From Sulfurimonas sp. UBA2011 (GTDB lineage: Bacteria; Campylobacterota; Campylobacteria; Campylobacterales; Sulfurimonadaceae), in the NCBI GenBank assembly GCA_002335055.1, contig DDCH01000005.1, forward strand, positions 26,177-90,176: a stretch of DNA of 64,000 bases, read 5' to 3'. Within the stretch, counting starts at the first letter, position 1, and the number at the start of each line of letters is the position of its first letter. The position numbers and the translations under genes were made by a program. The notes beneath the pieces were generated by a model that saw nothing but the letters and a program-made list of their open reading frames with translations, had not been told where the DNA came from and did not search any database. Shown here in pieces: positions 42,034 through 51,888 of the stretch.

Positions 42034-43146
42034 ATGGATTGTAAACATTTTGGTGAATGTGGTGCTTGTATTGTATATGAGAATGGATATGCGGGACAAC
42101 TTAAAGATAAACTAGATTTAAATAAAGAACGATTCTCTTCCTTTTATGATGGAGAGATTAGTGTTTTTGAATCACCAGACCAACATTATCGCTCACGTAG
42201 TGAATTTAAACTATGGCACGATGGTGATGAAATCCGTTATGCAATGAATAATGCCACTAAAAATGGTGTAGTTTTTGTAGAAGAATGTCCTCAGGTAAAT
42301 GAGTATATATCAGACCTAATGCCAAAACTACTTGTAAGTATAAAAGAGCATGAGATAGGCTTTAAACTCTTCGGTATAGACTTTTTAAGTTCAAGTTCTG
42401 GTGAAATAGTTATCTCCATGCTTTATCACCGAAAACTTGATGAAACTTGGGAGCTTAAAGCAAAAGAGATAGCAAAAAAACTAGGTATTTATATAATTGG
42501 ACGTAGTCGAAAACAAAAAGTTATCATTGGTCAAGATTATATTACGGAAACACTGAGTATAAATGATAGAGACTACAAGTTTCATCATATAGAAAATAGT
42601 TTCACTCAGCCAAACGCGAGAGTAAATGAAGACATGGTTACTTGGGCAATAAAGCAGTACTCTAGTGCTAGTGGTGATTTACTTGAACTCTATTGTGGAG
42701 CTGGTAATTTTACAATACCTTTTGCAGCTATATTTGGAAAGATATTAGCAACAGAAATCTCAAAGCCATCTATAAATGCAGCAAAGGTAAATATGAAGCT
42801 TAATGATGTCCAAAACATTGAGTTTGTTCGTATGGCTGTAGAAGAGTTTGTTGATGCTCTTGATGGTGGTAGAGAGTACCGTCGTATGAAAGAGATAGAT
42901 ATAAATAAATATAATATCGACAGTATCTTTGTTGACCCTCCACGAAGTGGTATGGATACAGACTCTTGTAATTTTATATCGCGTTATGAGCATATAGTAT
43001 ATATCTCATGTAACCCTGAAAGTTTGGTAAGGGATTTAGATATACTTACTCAAACACATACTGTGATGGACATGGCACTTTTTGATCAATTTCCTTACAC
43101 TAATCATGTTGAAATGGGTGTCAAACTTCTAAAAAAAGGTTCTTAA
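42034..43146 (+). CDS. trmA: tRNA (uracil(54)-C5)-methyltransferase TrmA
   Basis: A 370-residue RNA uridine methyltransferase that makes m5U54 in the T-loop. The N-terminal HFGECGACIVY segment, the SAM-binding LLELYCGAGNFTIPFA (about 214-229), VDPPRSGMD and the catalytic-Cys segment VYISCNPESLVRDL are present. The general acid/base Glu lies near the end in HVEMGVKLL. Length matches TrmA and not the longer RlmD. It overlaps the next gene by one base (TAATG). Confidence 0.94.
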   Translation: MDCKHFGECGACIVYENGYAGQLKDKLDLNKERFSSFYDGEISVFESPDQHYRSRSEFKLWHDGDEIRYAMNNATKNGVVFVEECPQVNEYISDLMPKLLVSIKEHEIGFKLFGIDFLSSSSGEIVISMLYHRKLDETWELKAKEIAKKLGIYIIGRSRKQKVIIGQDYITETLSINDRDYKFHHIENSFTQPNARVNEDMVTWAIKQYSSASGDLLELYCGAGNFTIPFAAIFGKILATEISKPSINAAKVNMKLNDVQNIEFVRMAVEEFVDALDGGREYRRMKEIDINKYNIDSIFVDPPRSGMDTDSCNFISRYEHIVYISCNPESLVRDLDILTQTHTVMDMALFDQFPYTNHVEMGVKLLKKGS

Positions 43147-43781
43147 TGAAATACTTCTTTACATTTTTACTACTCTTCTTGAGTATAGTAAACGCAGATG
43201 AAGTACAAAGAATAGAATCCATTGTAAATGATATAAGTCAACTTAGAAGTGCCTATGTTAGAGTCCAAAGTGATTTGGCAGGAATTGAGTTACAACTAGA
43301 AGAAGAAAAAGAACAAACTAAGATATTAAAACAAGATTATAAAAATAAAATACTAACTTTGGAAAATAAAATAAATAGTCTTAAAAAGTCTATAAAACTC
43401 AAAGAAAAAAATAAAATAGTTTGTAAAACAAGATTTCCTAAAATAATAAAAAATACTGTAATAATTAAAAAAAGTTTGAATATCCAAAGTCTTGAAGATG
43501 AAAATAAATTTCCTACCCTTCTTATGAAAGAACAGTTTAAAAGAGATGAAGTTGAAACTGAGACTGTAGCATATACCTATAGAGTCAAAACAGAGGCAAA
43601 TATTTATGCGACTATAGATGGAAGGAAAATAGCTGTGTGGGAAGAATCTACTTCTTTTACTTCAAATGAACAGACTTTAGAGTGGATTAAAATCACAGGT
43701 TATTTTATAGATAAGATATGGAGAGAATCAGATAAAGAGATGTGGATTAAAAGTTGTGATACACTGAAAAGGGGACACTAA
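43146..43781 (+). CDS. Secreted coiled-coil protein of unknown function
   Basis: A 211-residue protein with a signal peptide (MKYFFTFLLLFLSIVNADE), then a coiled coil (about residues 22-90) and a basic linker. The C-terminal domain of about 90 residues ends VYRVKTEANIYATIDGRK-like (AYTYRVKTEANIYATIDGRK), followed by WEESTSF and WIKITGYF. That C-terminal part looks like an SH3-like domain. It probably acts in the periplasm. It lies between trmA and the COG3400 gene with minimal spacing (1-base overlap, 2-base gap). I do not recognise a named family. Confidence 0.6.
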   Translation: MKYFFTFLLLFLSIVNADEVQRIESIVNDISQLRSAYVRVQSDLAGIELQLEEEKEQTKILKQDYKNKILTLENKINSLKKSIKLKEKNKIVCKTRFPKIIKNTVIIKKSLNIQSLEDENKFPTLLMKEQFKRDEVETETVAYTYRVKTEANIYATIDGRKIAVWEESTSFTSNEQTLEWIKITGYFIDKIWRESDKEMWIKSCDTLKRGH

Positions 43782-43783
43782 AA

Positions 43784-45190
43784 ATGAAAAAGATATTAAT
43801 TATTAGTGACGGAAATGTTGGAGCACACTTTATTCAAAGAGTAAGTGAGACATACACTAATGAAAATATTTATTATATAGTTCAAACAAAAGCGAAAAAA
43901 ATTGATGATGTAAATCCAGCACGTTTTAAATTTTATGAGTTTGATCCTACAAGTTTGTACAAGTTATCTAACCTTTTAAAGATGGAATTTATACAAGTTT
44001 TTATTGCTATGGACTCACAAATCGATGTAGAAAATACAATGAAAAACATCAGAGCCATTAAAAAACAACTTCGAGTTATCATTTTAAACAAATGGAATAT
44101 GCAAAATGAAGATGCAAATGTTGAGTTAGTAAATGTTAACGAACTTGTAGCTTCTCGTCTTTTAGACTACCTACCAAATGTACCAGTTATCGCTCAAAAT
44201 GTTGGTGTGGGTGAGGGGGAAATAATGGAAGTGCTTGTTCCTTTTGGAAGTTCTTTTGTTTATAGGCATATAGGTGCAATTGAGCAAAAAAACTGGCGAA
44301 TAGTTGCAATATATAGAAACCGTAAGCTAATAATGCCCTCAAGACGAAAAATGATTCAACCAAACGATCTACTTGTTTTAGTAGGTGAACCAGCAGTTTT
44401 AAAGTCTGTATATCGTTCAATTAAACGTGAGTTAGGACAGTTTCCTGAACCTTTTGGCTCAAATCTATTACTCTACATTGATATGAATATTGTAAATCAT
44501 GATACGATTAAAGAGACTATACGACGTTCAGTATATGCACACAGACAGTTTAAACATGATCTCATTATAAAAGTTGTAAATCCTTCAAATATAGAGGCAC
44601 TTCAGTACATTAAAAGCCTCAGAAGTATGAATGTTATCATTCATATTGACTACGATAGTGTTAATTTAAGAGAAACTTTTCATAAAGATATTAAGTCCTA
44701 CCATATAGGACTTGTGATTATCTCAAAAGAGATGTTTTCTGACTATTACGTAAGACAGGCTATGTATGAAGCACATGTTCCAGTACTTAAACTCTCAGAT
44801 AAACGCTTCTCAAACCTAAAAGATGCAGCACTAATACTCTCAAACAATAAAGACCTAGAAAAAATTTCAGCTACTATTTTTGATATATCTGAACAGATGA
44901 ATTTTAATATAGAAATTTATAACTATACTCACGAACATCAAGATGACAAAGAAGAGGTTATAGAACATTACAATAACCTCTCTACTATCTTTTCTAAAAG
45001 TATTAAAGTATATCAAGAAAATGAAAATCCCATCTCAAAATTAATGCAAAAAAAGAACTTTATGCAACTGCTTCCTTTTACAAAAAAACTTACATCTCGG
45101 CGTATTTATTCACTCTTTTCAACGGATAGTGAGAAGCTTTACTACAAGTTGGATGATTATCATCAAATCTTTATTCCGGTGCAACTATAA
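43784..45190 (+). CDS. COG3400-type TrkA-N/TrkA-C regulatory protein
   Basis: A 468-residue cytoplasmic protein with an N-terminal Rossmann-like TrkA-N fold (ILIISDGNVGAHFIQRVSET). In its middle is a TrkA-C domain: GEIMEVLVPFGSSFVYRHIG then MIQPNDLLVLVGEPAVL. The C-terminal part is a second nucleotide-binding-like region. Proteins of this kind occur in Campylobacterota without an obvious fused channel and are thought to gate or sense ions (K+ or H+). It is 49 bases ahead of aroB, so likely a separate or loosely linked transcript. Confidence 0.75.
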   Translation: MKKILIISDGNVGAHFIQRVSETYTNENIYYIVQTKAKKIDDVNPARFKFYEFDPTSLYKLSNLLKMEFIQVFIAMDSQIDVENTMKNIRAIKKQLRVIILNKWNMQNEDANVELVNVNELVASRLLDYLPNVPVIAQNVGVGEGEIMEVLVPFGSSFVYRHIGAIEQKNWRIVAIYRNRKLIMPSRRKMIQPNDLLVLVGEPAVLKSVYRSIKRELGQFPEPFGSNLLLYIDMNIVNHDTIKETIRRSVYAHRQFKHDLIIKVVNPSNIEALQYIKSLRSMNVIIHIDYDSVNLRETFHKDIKSYHIGLVIISKEMFSDYYVRQAMYEAHVPVLKLSDKRFSNLKDAALILSNNKDLEKISATIFDISEQMNFNIEIYNYTHEHQDDKEEVIEHYNNLSTIFSKSIKVYQENENPISKLMQKKNFMQLLPFTKKLTSRRIYSLFSTDSEKLYYKLDDYHQIFIPVQL

Positions 45191-45239
45191 TTTAGCTTAT
45201 TTTGAGTATTATCTATACATATAAAATTATGGATAAATT

Positions 45240-46289
45240 ATGCAAGTAAACATCGCACTCAAGCAAGTAGTAGACAACTCATACGACATCACAATTAACA
45301 CACTTAAACCTATTCATTTTGACACAAAAGTGGCTATTATTACAAATCCTAAAGTTGCTGGACTACACTTATCTTATCTTCTCTCTAAAGTGACTGCAAA
45401 AGAGCTTTATATCATTACCGTTCCTGATGGGGAAGAGTATAAAAATCAAGACTCAATCAATACAATTTTAGAATCACTTTTTAACCATAAGTTTAACCGT
45501 AAGTCTATGCTTATCGCTTTTGGTGGTGGTGTGATTGGTGATATGACTGGATATGCTGCAAGTATTTATCAACGCGGTATTAGCTTTACTCAGATTCCAA
45601 CTACACTTCTTTCTCAGGTAGATGCGAGTGTTGGTGGTAAGACAGGTATGAATAATAGTTATGGAAAAAATCTGATAGGTGCATTTCATCAACCTAAAGC
45701 TGTTTTAATCGACCCATACTTTTTAACAACACTCCCCGCGAGAGAATTTGGTGCTGGTGTAGCTGAAATAGTTAAAATGGCTGTAACTTTTAACAAAAAG
45801 TTTTTTACATTTTTAGAAACAGCAGATTTAACTAATGCAGACATTCTTCAAGATGTTATCAAACAAGCTGTACAGACAAAAGCTTCAGTGGTAGCACAAG
45901 ATGAAAAAGAGAATGGCATACGAGCTGCACTTAACTATGGACATACTTTTGGACATGTTATAGAAAATGAAACTAAATATAAAAAATATCTTCATGGTGA
46001 GGCTGTAGCTATAGGCATGGTTCTAGCAAATGATACTGCTGTGAAAATGGGACTTATGAGTGAGAACGAAGCTCTTAGAGTGAAGAATCTACTTAATAAG
46101 TACTCCCTTCCTACATCGTATAGTATTCTTGATATAAATAGCTTTTATGAAACTTTCTTTTTAGATAAAAAAAGTTCTGACTCTAGTATCACTTTTATTT
46201 TACCGGTAGGTATTGGTGGTGTAAAAATAACTGATACATGTGAAAAATCTCTTGTTTTATCAGTATTAGATACATTTGGAGCTAAATAA
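45240..46289 (+). CDS. aroB: 3-dehydroquinate synthase
   Basis: A 349-residue NAD-dependent enzyme of the shikimate pathway that cyclises DAHP to 3-dehydroquinate. Signatures are LIAFGGGVIGDMTGYAAS, PTTLLSQVDASVGGKTGMN, the metal-binding GHTFGHVIE and HGEAVAIGM. Length is normal. It is the first gene of the tightly packed set aroB, MscS, mtaB, FtsH-like, bioV, which share one- to fourteen-base overlaps. I recall the same order aroB-MscS-mtaB-ftsH-like in H. pylori. Confidence 0.97.
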   Translation: MQVNIALKQVVDNSYDITINTLKPIHFDTKVAIITNPKVAGLHLSYLLSKVTAKELYIITVPDGEEYKNQDSINTILESLFNHKFNRKSMLIAFGGGVIGDMTGYAASIYQRGISFTQIPTTLLSQVDASVGGKTGMNNSYGKNLIGAFHQPKAVLIDPYFLTTLPAREFGAGVAEIVKMAVTFNKKFFTFLETADLTNADILQDVIKQAVQTKASVVAQDEKENGIRAALNYGHTFGHVIENETKYKKYLHGEAVAIGMVLANDTAVKMGLMSENEALRVKNLLNKYSLPTSYSILDINSFYETFFLDKKSSDSSITFILPVGIGGVKITDTCEKSLVLSVLDTFGAK

Positions 46290-47905
46290 TGCAGATTAAA
46301 TTCTTTATATTTTTCTTTTTAGTTTTTAGTGTATCTGTTTTTTCAGCAGAGAATACAAAACTAACTCAAGAACTTAGAATATTAAATGCAAGCCAAATTC
46401 AAACATATGAACAAAAACTAAGTGATTTTGAAAAAGATATCTCTAGTGAAAACACTTGGATTAAAAGTTATGCTTCGTACTTGACTTCACTTAAGGTTAG
46501 AGCGAGTTTAGCAGAGATTGAAAAGCGTATCATACACTTAAAAAAATATGCAAAAACTATCAGTGATAAAGATGAGTTAGATGGACTTGTTTCTAAAAAA
46601 TATATTGTAACAACACAGATAGAAAAGTTAAAAGGGAAAAGCTCAGTTCCATTTGCTGACTTGATAACACCACCAGCCATTGGTGAAATAGAAAAAATAA
46701 CAAATCCTTTTGATATATTTACAGGTATTTCTACGATTAAGAAACTTACTGTAAATTTTGAAGAGTATAAACTAAAACGTAATACTTTGATGAAGATAAT
46801 AAATCTTTTAAGTAATGAACATACTATCTATAAAGAGTTAGAGATTTTAGATCCTAGTGGAAAATACACACAAACAAAAAAATATAAACTGACACAACTT
46901 GATAGATTTGAGACAGCTCTTGATACAATAAATGCAACACTTGATGTATATCAAAAAAGATTAGAGATTATTGAGATTAGTATAAATAAAGGTATAGAAA
47001 AGCAAGTATATAGACTAATGAAAATTGGAATGGTTATTTTAGTTGTATTTCTGATATTTTTCTTACTTAAACTTGTAGTGAAGAAGTACATTACAGATAA
47101 TGAACGATTTTATATGGCAAATAAAATCATTACATTTACGAACTTTATATTCATTATTTTAATCATATTTTTTAATTATATTGAAAATGTATCCTATCTC
47201 GTTACTATCTTAGGTTTTGCCTCTGCTGGTATCGCCATCGCGATGAAAGACTGGTTTATGTCTATACTTGGTTGGTTAGTTATAGTTTTTGGTGGAAGTA
47301 TCCATGTAGGTGATAGAATCCGTGTTGATATGGATGGAATGCAGTATGTAGGCGATGTAATGGATATTTCACTGATTCGTATTACTTTGTTTGAAGATAT
47401 TACACTTACTTCAATTGAGCATAACCGCCGCGCTGGACGTATAATATTTATACCAAATAACTATGTGTTTACACGTATGATTTCAAACTATACTCATAAC
47501 TCTCTTAAAACAGTTTGGGATGGAGTGAAAATCACTATTACTTTTGATTCTAACCATAAAAAGGCTATGCAAATAGCAAAAAGGGTGAGTAGGAAGTTCT
47601 CTAAGGGTTATACAGATATCACAAGAAAGCAGTTAAATAAACTTCGTGAGCACTATAGTTTAAAAAACACAAATGTTGAACCAAGAATATTTTCTTTTAT
47701 CAACTCAAATGGTATGGATATAGAAGCATGGTATCTTACAAGTGCATATGCAACACTTACACTTAGAAGTGTAATCTCTACTGAGATAGTTGATGCATAT
47801 AATGCAGAAGACGATATAACAATAGCTTACCCAACACAACAACTATATGTTCAAACACAGGAAAAACGCACACCTCCTTTTGATGAAAAAGAGAGGATAG
47901 TTTAG
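46289..47905 (+). CDS. MscS-family mechanosensitive channel
   Basis: A 538-residue channel. A signal peptide (to about residue 20) leads to a periplasmic helical region of about 220 residues. Three membrane helices follow, the last being the pore-lining helix ILGFASAGIAIAMKDWFMSI. The beta domain (GDRIRVDMDGMQYVGDVMDI) and the C-terminal alpha/beta domain follow. It would release solutes upon hypo-osmotic shock. The start overlaps the aroB stop by one base (TAATG) and the stop overlaps the mtaB GTG. Confidence 0.92.
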   Translation: MQIKFFIFFFLVFSVSVFSAENTKLTQELRILNASQIQTYEQKLSDFEKDISSENTWIKSYASYLTSLKVRASLAEIEKRIIHLKKYAKTISDKDELDGLVSKKYIVTTQIEKLKGKSSVPFADLITPPAIGEIEKITNPFDIFTGISTIKKLTVNFEEYKLKRNTLMKIINLLSNEHTIYKELEILDPSGKYTQTKKYKLTQLDRFETALDTINATLDVYQKRLEIIEISINKGIEKQVYRLMKIGMVILVVFLIFFLLKLVVKKYITDNERFYMANKIITFTNFIFIILIIFFNYIENVSYLVTILGFASAGIAIAMKDWFMSILGWLVIVFGGSIHVGDRIRVDMDGMQYVGDVMDISLIRITLFEDITLTSIEHNRRAGRIIFIPNNYVFTRMISNYTHNSLKTVWDGVKITITFDSNHKKAMQIAKRVSRKFSKGYTDITRKQLNKLREHYSLKNTNVEPRIFSFINSNGMDIEAWYLTSAYATLTLRSVISTEIVDAYNAEDDITIAYPTQQLYVQTQEKRTPPFDEKERIV

Positions 47906-49179
47906 TGCGCCCTAACAGAAGTGCCCTTGGGGTAAAAAAAGTATTTTTTAAGACCTTCGGTTGTAGAACAAATATTTACGACTCTCAAGTTATGATGTCT
48001 TCAATGAAAGACTATGAAGTTACCCTCAATGAGTCAGAGGCTGATGCTATCGTTATAAACTCTTGTACAGTTACTAATGGCGCAGATACTAATGTTCGCG
48101 CATACATCTCTAGTGTTGAGAAAGAAGGCCATGGTGCTAAAGTCTTTCTTACTGGTTGTGGTGCACATACTAAGGGTGAGTCACTTTTAAAAGAAGGACG
48201 AATTCATGGTGTTTTTGGACAGAGTGAAAAAGAGAAAATAGATTCCCTTTTAAAAAAAGAACAGCCTTTTTATGACCCAGGTGATTTAAACCATATCGAT
48301 GATGTCATTGTTGATGATTTTGTTGGTAAAAGCCGTGCTTTTATCAAAATACAAGAGGGCTGTAACTTTCGTTGTTCTTACTGCATCATTCCTTTTGTTC
48401 GTGGTGATGCTAGAAGTATGAGTGAATCTAGAATTTTAGAGCAGATAGAGCGTTTAGCCCTTAATGGTTTTGGAGAGTTTATCTTAACAGGGACAAATGT
48501 TGGCTCATACGGGCAAGATACAAAAACATCCTTAGCTTCGCTGATGAAAAAAATGTCTCAAATTCGTGGTGTTAGAAGAATTCGCCTTGGAAGTGTTGAA
48601 CCTATACAGATAACGGATGAGTTTAAAGAGATTTTAGGTGAGCCTTGGATGGAGAAGCATATGCATATAGCGCTCCAACACACTTCTCCTAAAATGCTAA
48701 AACTTATGAACAGACGTAATGTTTTTAAGCAAGATAAAGAACTCTTTGAATTACTTAGCAGTAAAGGCTATGCCATAGGAACTGACTTTATAACAGGTCA
48801 CCCAGGTGAGAGTGAAGAGTTATGGAGTGAAGCTATGGCTAATGCAAGAGATTTGCCACTGACACACCTTCATGCTTTTACTTACTCTAAACGAGATGGT
48901 ACTCCATCAGCAACTATGAAACCAGAGGTAAATGGTAAAGTGGCAAAACAGAGACTTCATGAGATTCAAGACCTCATAAATATGAAAAACTATGAATTTA
49001 GAAAAGCTGTCACAGGTGAACTTGAAGTTCTTATAGAGTCTCAAAAAGACGGACTCTATCAGGGTCTTGACCAATACTTTAATAAAATCATAGTAGACTC
49101 TAAAGAAGATCTTATTGGTAATTGGATTACAATAAAGGACTACGAAGTAAAAAAGGAGATGAACTATGCCAACATCTAA
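47905..49179 (+). CDS. mtaB: tRNA (t6A37) methylthiotransferase MtaB
   Basis: A 424-residue radical SAM methylthiotransferase that converts t6A37 to ms2t6A37. The N-terminal UPF0004 domain has the first three cluster cysteines (FKTFGCRTN, INSCTVT, TGCGAH). The radical SAM cluster is EGCNFRCSYCIIPFVRGDAR. A TRAM domain closes the protein. The GTG start at 47905 overlaps the MscS stop, which favours it over later candidates. RG(D/E)ARS after the cluster is typical of MtaB/MiaB-like enzymes. Confidence 0.93.
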   Translation: MRPNRSALGVKKVFFKTFGCRTNIYDSQVMMSSMKDYEVTLNESEADAIVINSCTVTNGADTNVRAYISSVEKEGHGAKVFLTGCGAHTKGESLLKEGRIHGVFGQSEKEKIDSLLKKEQPFYDPGDLNHIDDVIVDDFVGKSRAFIKIQEGCNFRCSYCIIPFVRGDARSMSESRILEQIERLALNGFGEFILTGTNVGSYGQDTKTSLASLMKKMSQIRGVRRIRLGSVEPIQITDEFKEILGEPWMEKHMHIALQHTSPKMLKLMNRRNVFKQDKELFELLSSKGYAIGTDFITGHPGESEELWSEAMANARDLPLTHLHAFTYSKRDGTPSATMKPEVNGKVAKQRLHEIQDLINMKNYEFRKAVTGELEVLIESQKDGLYQGLDQYFNKIIVDSKEDLIGNWITIKDYEVKKEMNYANI

Positions 49180-50818
49180 GGTAAATCGTTTAGTTATTTA
49201 TATATCTGCGTTTATCATTATTTCACTGATCCTTTTTGCAGTTCTTCGCGACACTTCTAAGTTTATTACACTCTCTCAAGCAAATGAAATTTTATCAGAT
49301 AAGAGTGTGCAAAAGGTTATAGTATCCAAAGAGTATGTTTATCTAAAAACAAGCAATGAACTTTTTAAAATTGTCTCTTCACAAGTAACACCTAGAATGT
49401 TTGTAGATTACAAGGTTGAGATAAGCAATGAATCAAATGTAGTAGTTTATATTCTTTTTATTATTCTTTTGTTAGGTATAGGCTCATTTGTATTTCGTTT
49501 TTGGCAAAAGAAAGAGGGGCTCTCTTTTTCTATGAAGGGCATAGAAAAAAGTACTCCAACACAGACTCCTGCCATGAGTTCAGAGTCACTAGTAGCTACT
49601 AAAAGTGATGTGAGTTTTGATGATATAGGTGGTATTAGTGATGTTAAAATAGAGCTTGAAGAAATCATAGACTTTATGAAAAATCCAATACGATATAAAA
49701 ATTTTGGTGCTCGTATGCCTAGGGGTGTTTTACTCGTAGGCCCTCCAGGTGTTGGTAAAACTATGATAGCAAAAGCTGTAGCAAATGCAGCAGATGTACC
49801 TTTTTACTACCAAAGTGGTGCTTCTTTTGTACAGATATATGTAGGAATGGGTGCAAAACGTGTGCATGAACTTTTTTTAGCAGCAAAGAAAAATGCTCCA
49901 AGTATTATATTTATCGATGAGATAGATGCTGTTGGTAAAAAACGCGGTGGAGAGAGAAGTGATGAGCGCGAAGGCACACTCAACCAACTCCTTACCGAGA
50001 TGGATGGTTTTGAAGGCTCCAGTGGTGTTATAGTTATAGCAGCTACAAACAAGATAGAAGTCCTAGATGAAGCACTTCTTCGTGCTGGACGTTTTGATAG
50101 ACGGATATTTGTAGAACTTCCAACAAAACGCGAGAGAGAATCGATACTTGATAAATACCTTACAAAAGTACCAAACAAGGTAGATGTGAAAATCGTAGCA
50201 AATATGACAGTTGGTTTTAATGGTGCAGCATTAGCAGCTCTTGTAAATGAAGCAGCTCTTCTTTCACTTCGTCAAAATAGTTTTCATGTAACAATAGAGC
50301 ATTTTTATGAAGTAAAAGATAAGGTAATGTTTGGAAAGAAAAAATTGCAGATGTTAAACGATAAACAAAAAGCTTTTCGTATCACTTATCAAGCGGCAAA
50401 AGTTGCTGTTGCAACACATTTTGATATACCTTTTGAAAAGTTAATGCTCTCAAATGAAAAATTAACTCCTGCTACGAATGAACCTTTTATCAAACAAGAA
50501 CTTGAAGCACGAGTACAAATGCTTTTAGCGGGAACTGTCGCTTGTGATATCAAGTATGGTGAGCACTCGAGTAGTGTTGTTACTGATTTATCTGAGGCAA
50601 AAGAGATAGTGAAAATGATGTGTCAAGAGTATGGGATGGGTTCATCACTACTCCCTGCCAAAGATGAGTCTACACTAATGCTTGAGAATCTGTACAAAGA
50701 GTGTAAAACACTACTCTTATCAATGCATACTACTTTAGAAAGTATAGAGTCTATTTTACTAGAGAGAGAAAGTATCTCTAAATCAGATGTGAAAAAGTTA
50801 CTCGATGAAGTTTTATAG
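49166..50818 (+). CDS. FtsH-like membrane AAA+ ATPase without the zinc-peptidase motif
   Basis: A 550-residue FtsH paralogue. Two membrane helices flank a small periplasmic domain (about residues 10-28 and 92-110). The AAA domain has Walker A VGPPGVGKT (191-199), Walker B IIFIDEIDAVGKKRGGERSD, and the SRH NQLLTEMDGFEG with ATNKIEVLDEALLRAGRFDR. The peptidase domain fold continues to the end, but where FtsH has HEAGH this protein reads ITYQAAKVAVATHF (about residue 405), so no zinc site. It is thus likely an unfoldase or scaffold. The same paralogue follows mtaB in H. pylori (HP0286) as I recall. It overlaps mtaB and bioV by 14 bases each. Confidence 0.88.
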   Translation: MPTSKVNRLVIYISAFIIISLILFAVLRDTSKFITLSQANEILSDKSVQKVIVSKEYVYLKTSNELFKIVSSQVTPRMFVDYKVEISNESNVVVYILFIILLLGIGSFVFRFWQKKEGLSFSMKGIEKSTPTQTPAMSSESLVATKSDVSFDDIGGISDVKIELEEIIDFMKNPIRYKNFGARMPRGVLLVGPPGVGKTMIAKAVANAADVPFYYQSGASFVQIYVGMGAKRVHELFLAAKKNAPSIIFIDEIDAVGKKRGGERSDEREGTLNQLLTEMDGFEGSSGVIVIAATNKIEVLDEALLRAGRFDRRIFVELPTKRERESILDKYLTKVPNKVDVKIVANMTVGFNGAALAALVNEAALLSLRQNSFHVTIEHFYEVKDKVMFGKKKLQMLNDKQKAFRITYQAAKVAVATHFDIPFEKLMLSNEKLTPATNEPFIKQELEARVQMLLAGTVACDIKYGEHSSSVVTDLSEAKEIVKMMCQEYGMGSSLLPAKDESTLMLENLYKECKTLLLSMHTTLESIESILLERESISKSDVKKLLDEVL

Positions 50819-51326
50819 CGGATTTTCACTAAAGAATGAAGAGTGCCTTTTTGAGGCTTTTTTAAAAAAAGGTGCATATACAGTAAGTGGTTTTAGTTAT
50901 GGAACCATTAAAGCTCTAAAATATACACAAGAACAATTAAAACTGGGTAAACGTGTAGATACTCTGCAACTACTTTCTCCTGTATTTTTTGAGATGCATG
51001 GTGGAAAGTTTCATAGAGTACAGATGATGTATTATACAAAAGATAGAAAAAAATATATGCAAAATTTTATCAAAACTTGTTTTATGCCGTATGCAGTAAA
51101 AGAACTAGAGTTTCAAAAAGAAAAAAAAGAAGAACTTGAAGAACTCTTATCATACCAGTGGAGTGTACCAGACCTTTTAGAACTACAAAGTAAGGGTGTC
51201 AACATTGAAGTGTATCTTGGTTCAAAAGATGCAGTAATAGATGTAGAAGAAGCTAGAAAACTATTTTTAGATGTTGCAACTGTAACATATATAAAAGAAG
51301 CAAATCACTTTTTGCAGTTGTCATAA
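50805..51326 (+). CDS. bioV: BioV-type pimeloyl-ACP methyl ester esterase
   Basis: A 173-residue truncated alpha/beta hydrolase, as in the BioV enzymes of Helicobacter and relatives, which demethylate pimeloyl-ACP methyl ester in biotin synthesis. The N-terminus MKFYSGFSLKNEECLFEAFL and the nucleophile elbow GFSYGT (Ser) match. The acid residue in LGSKDAVID and the terminal His in EANHFL complete a triad. It overlaps the FtsH-like gene by 14 bases. No other biotin gene lies in the window. Confidence 0.87.
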   Translation: MKFYSGFSLKNEECLFEAFLKKGAYTVSGFSYGTIKALKYTQEQLKLGKRVDTLQLLSPVFFEMHGGKFHRVQMMYYTKDRKKYMQNFIKTCFMPYAVKELEFQKEKKEELEELLSYQWSVPDLLELQSKGVNIEVYLGSKDAVIDVEEARKLFLDVATVTYIKEANHFLQLS

Positions 51327-51354
51327 AAAATTATAAGTTAAAGGAGTAGTAAAA

Positions 51355-51888
51355 ATGAGTCAAATAAAAATCGGTGTAATTACAGCAAGTGATAGAGCAA
51401 GTAAGGGTATATATGAAGATATATCTGGAGTAGCAATTCAAGACACTATGAAAGATTACCTCAAAAGTGAGTTTGAAATCGTTTATAGATGTATTCCTGA
51501 TGAGCAAGATATACTAGAAAATACTATGAAAGAGTTATGTGATGACGCGGGATGCTGTTTAGTTGTAACAACAGGTGGAACAGGTCCAGCACTTCGTGAT
51601 GTGACTCCTGAAGCTACTGAGAATGTGTGTGAGAAGATGATGCCAGGTTTTGGTGAGCTTATGCGTCAGGTGAGTCTTCAGTATGTGCCTACAGCTATAC
51701 TTTCACGCCAAACAGCAGGTATCAGAGGAAAAAGTCTTATCATTAACCTACCTGGAAAACCAAAGTCTATAAGAGAGTGTTTGGATGCAGTTTTTCCAGC
51801 TGTTCCTTACTGTATAGACCTTTTAGAAGGCCCGTTTATGGAGACAAACGAAGAAGTTATTAAGGCATTTAGACCAAAGACAAAATAA
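51355..51888 (+). CDS. mog: Molybdopterin adenylyltransferase
   Basis: A 177-residue MoaB/Mog-family enzyme that adenylylates molybdopterin before metal insertion. The substrate-binding motif is TTGGTGPALRDVTPEAT, with SRQTAGIRGKSLIINLPGKP near the end, closer to Mog than MoaB. A good ribosome site (AAGGAG) precedes the ATG. It overlaps the Omp85-like gene by one base (TAATG). No molybdoenzyme is encoded nearby. Confidence 0.9.
   Translation: MSQIKIGVITASDRASKGIYEDISGVAIQDTMKDYLKSEFEIVYRCIPDEQDILENTMKELCDDAGCCLVVTTGGTGPALRDVTPEATENVCEKMMPGFGELMRQVSLQYVPTAILSRQTAGIRGKSLIINLPGKPKSIRECLDAVFPAVPYCIDLLEGPFMETNEEVIKAFRPKTK

Noticed and set aside
49166..50818. Calling the AAA protein ftsH
   Set aside because: The zinc-binding motif is absent, so it cannot be the FtsH protease itself.
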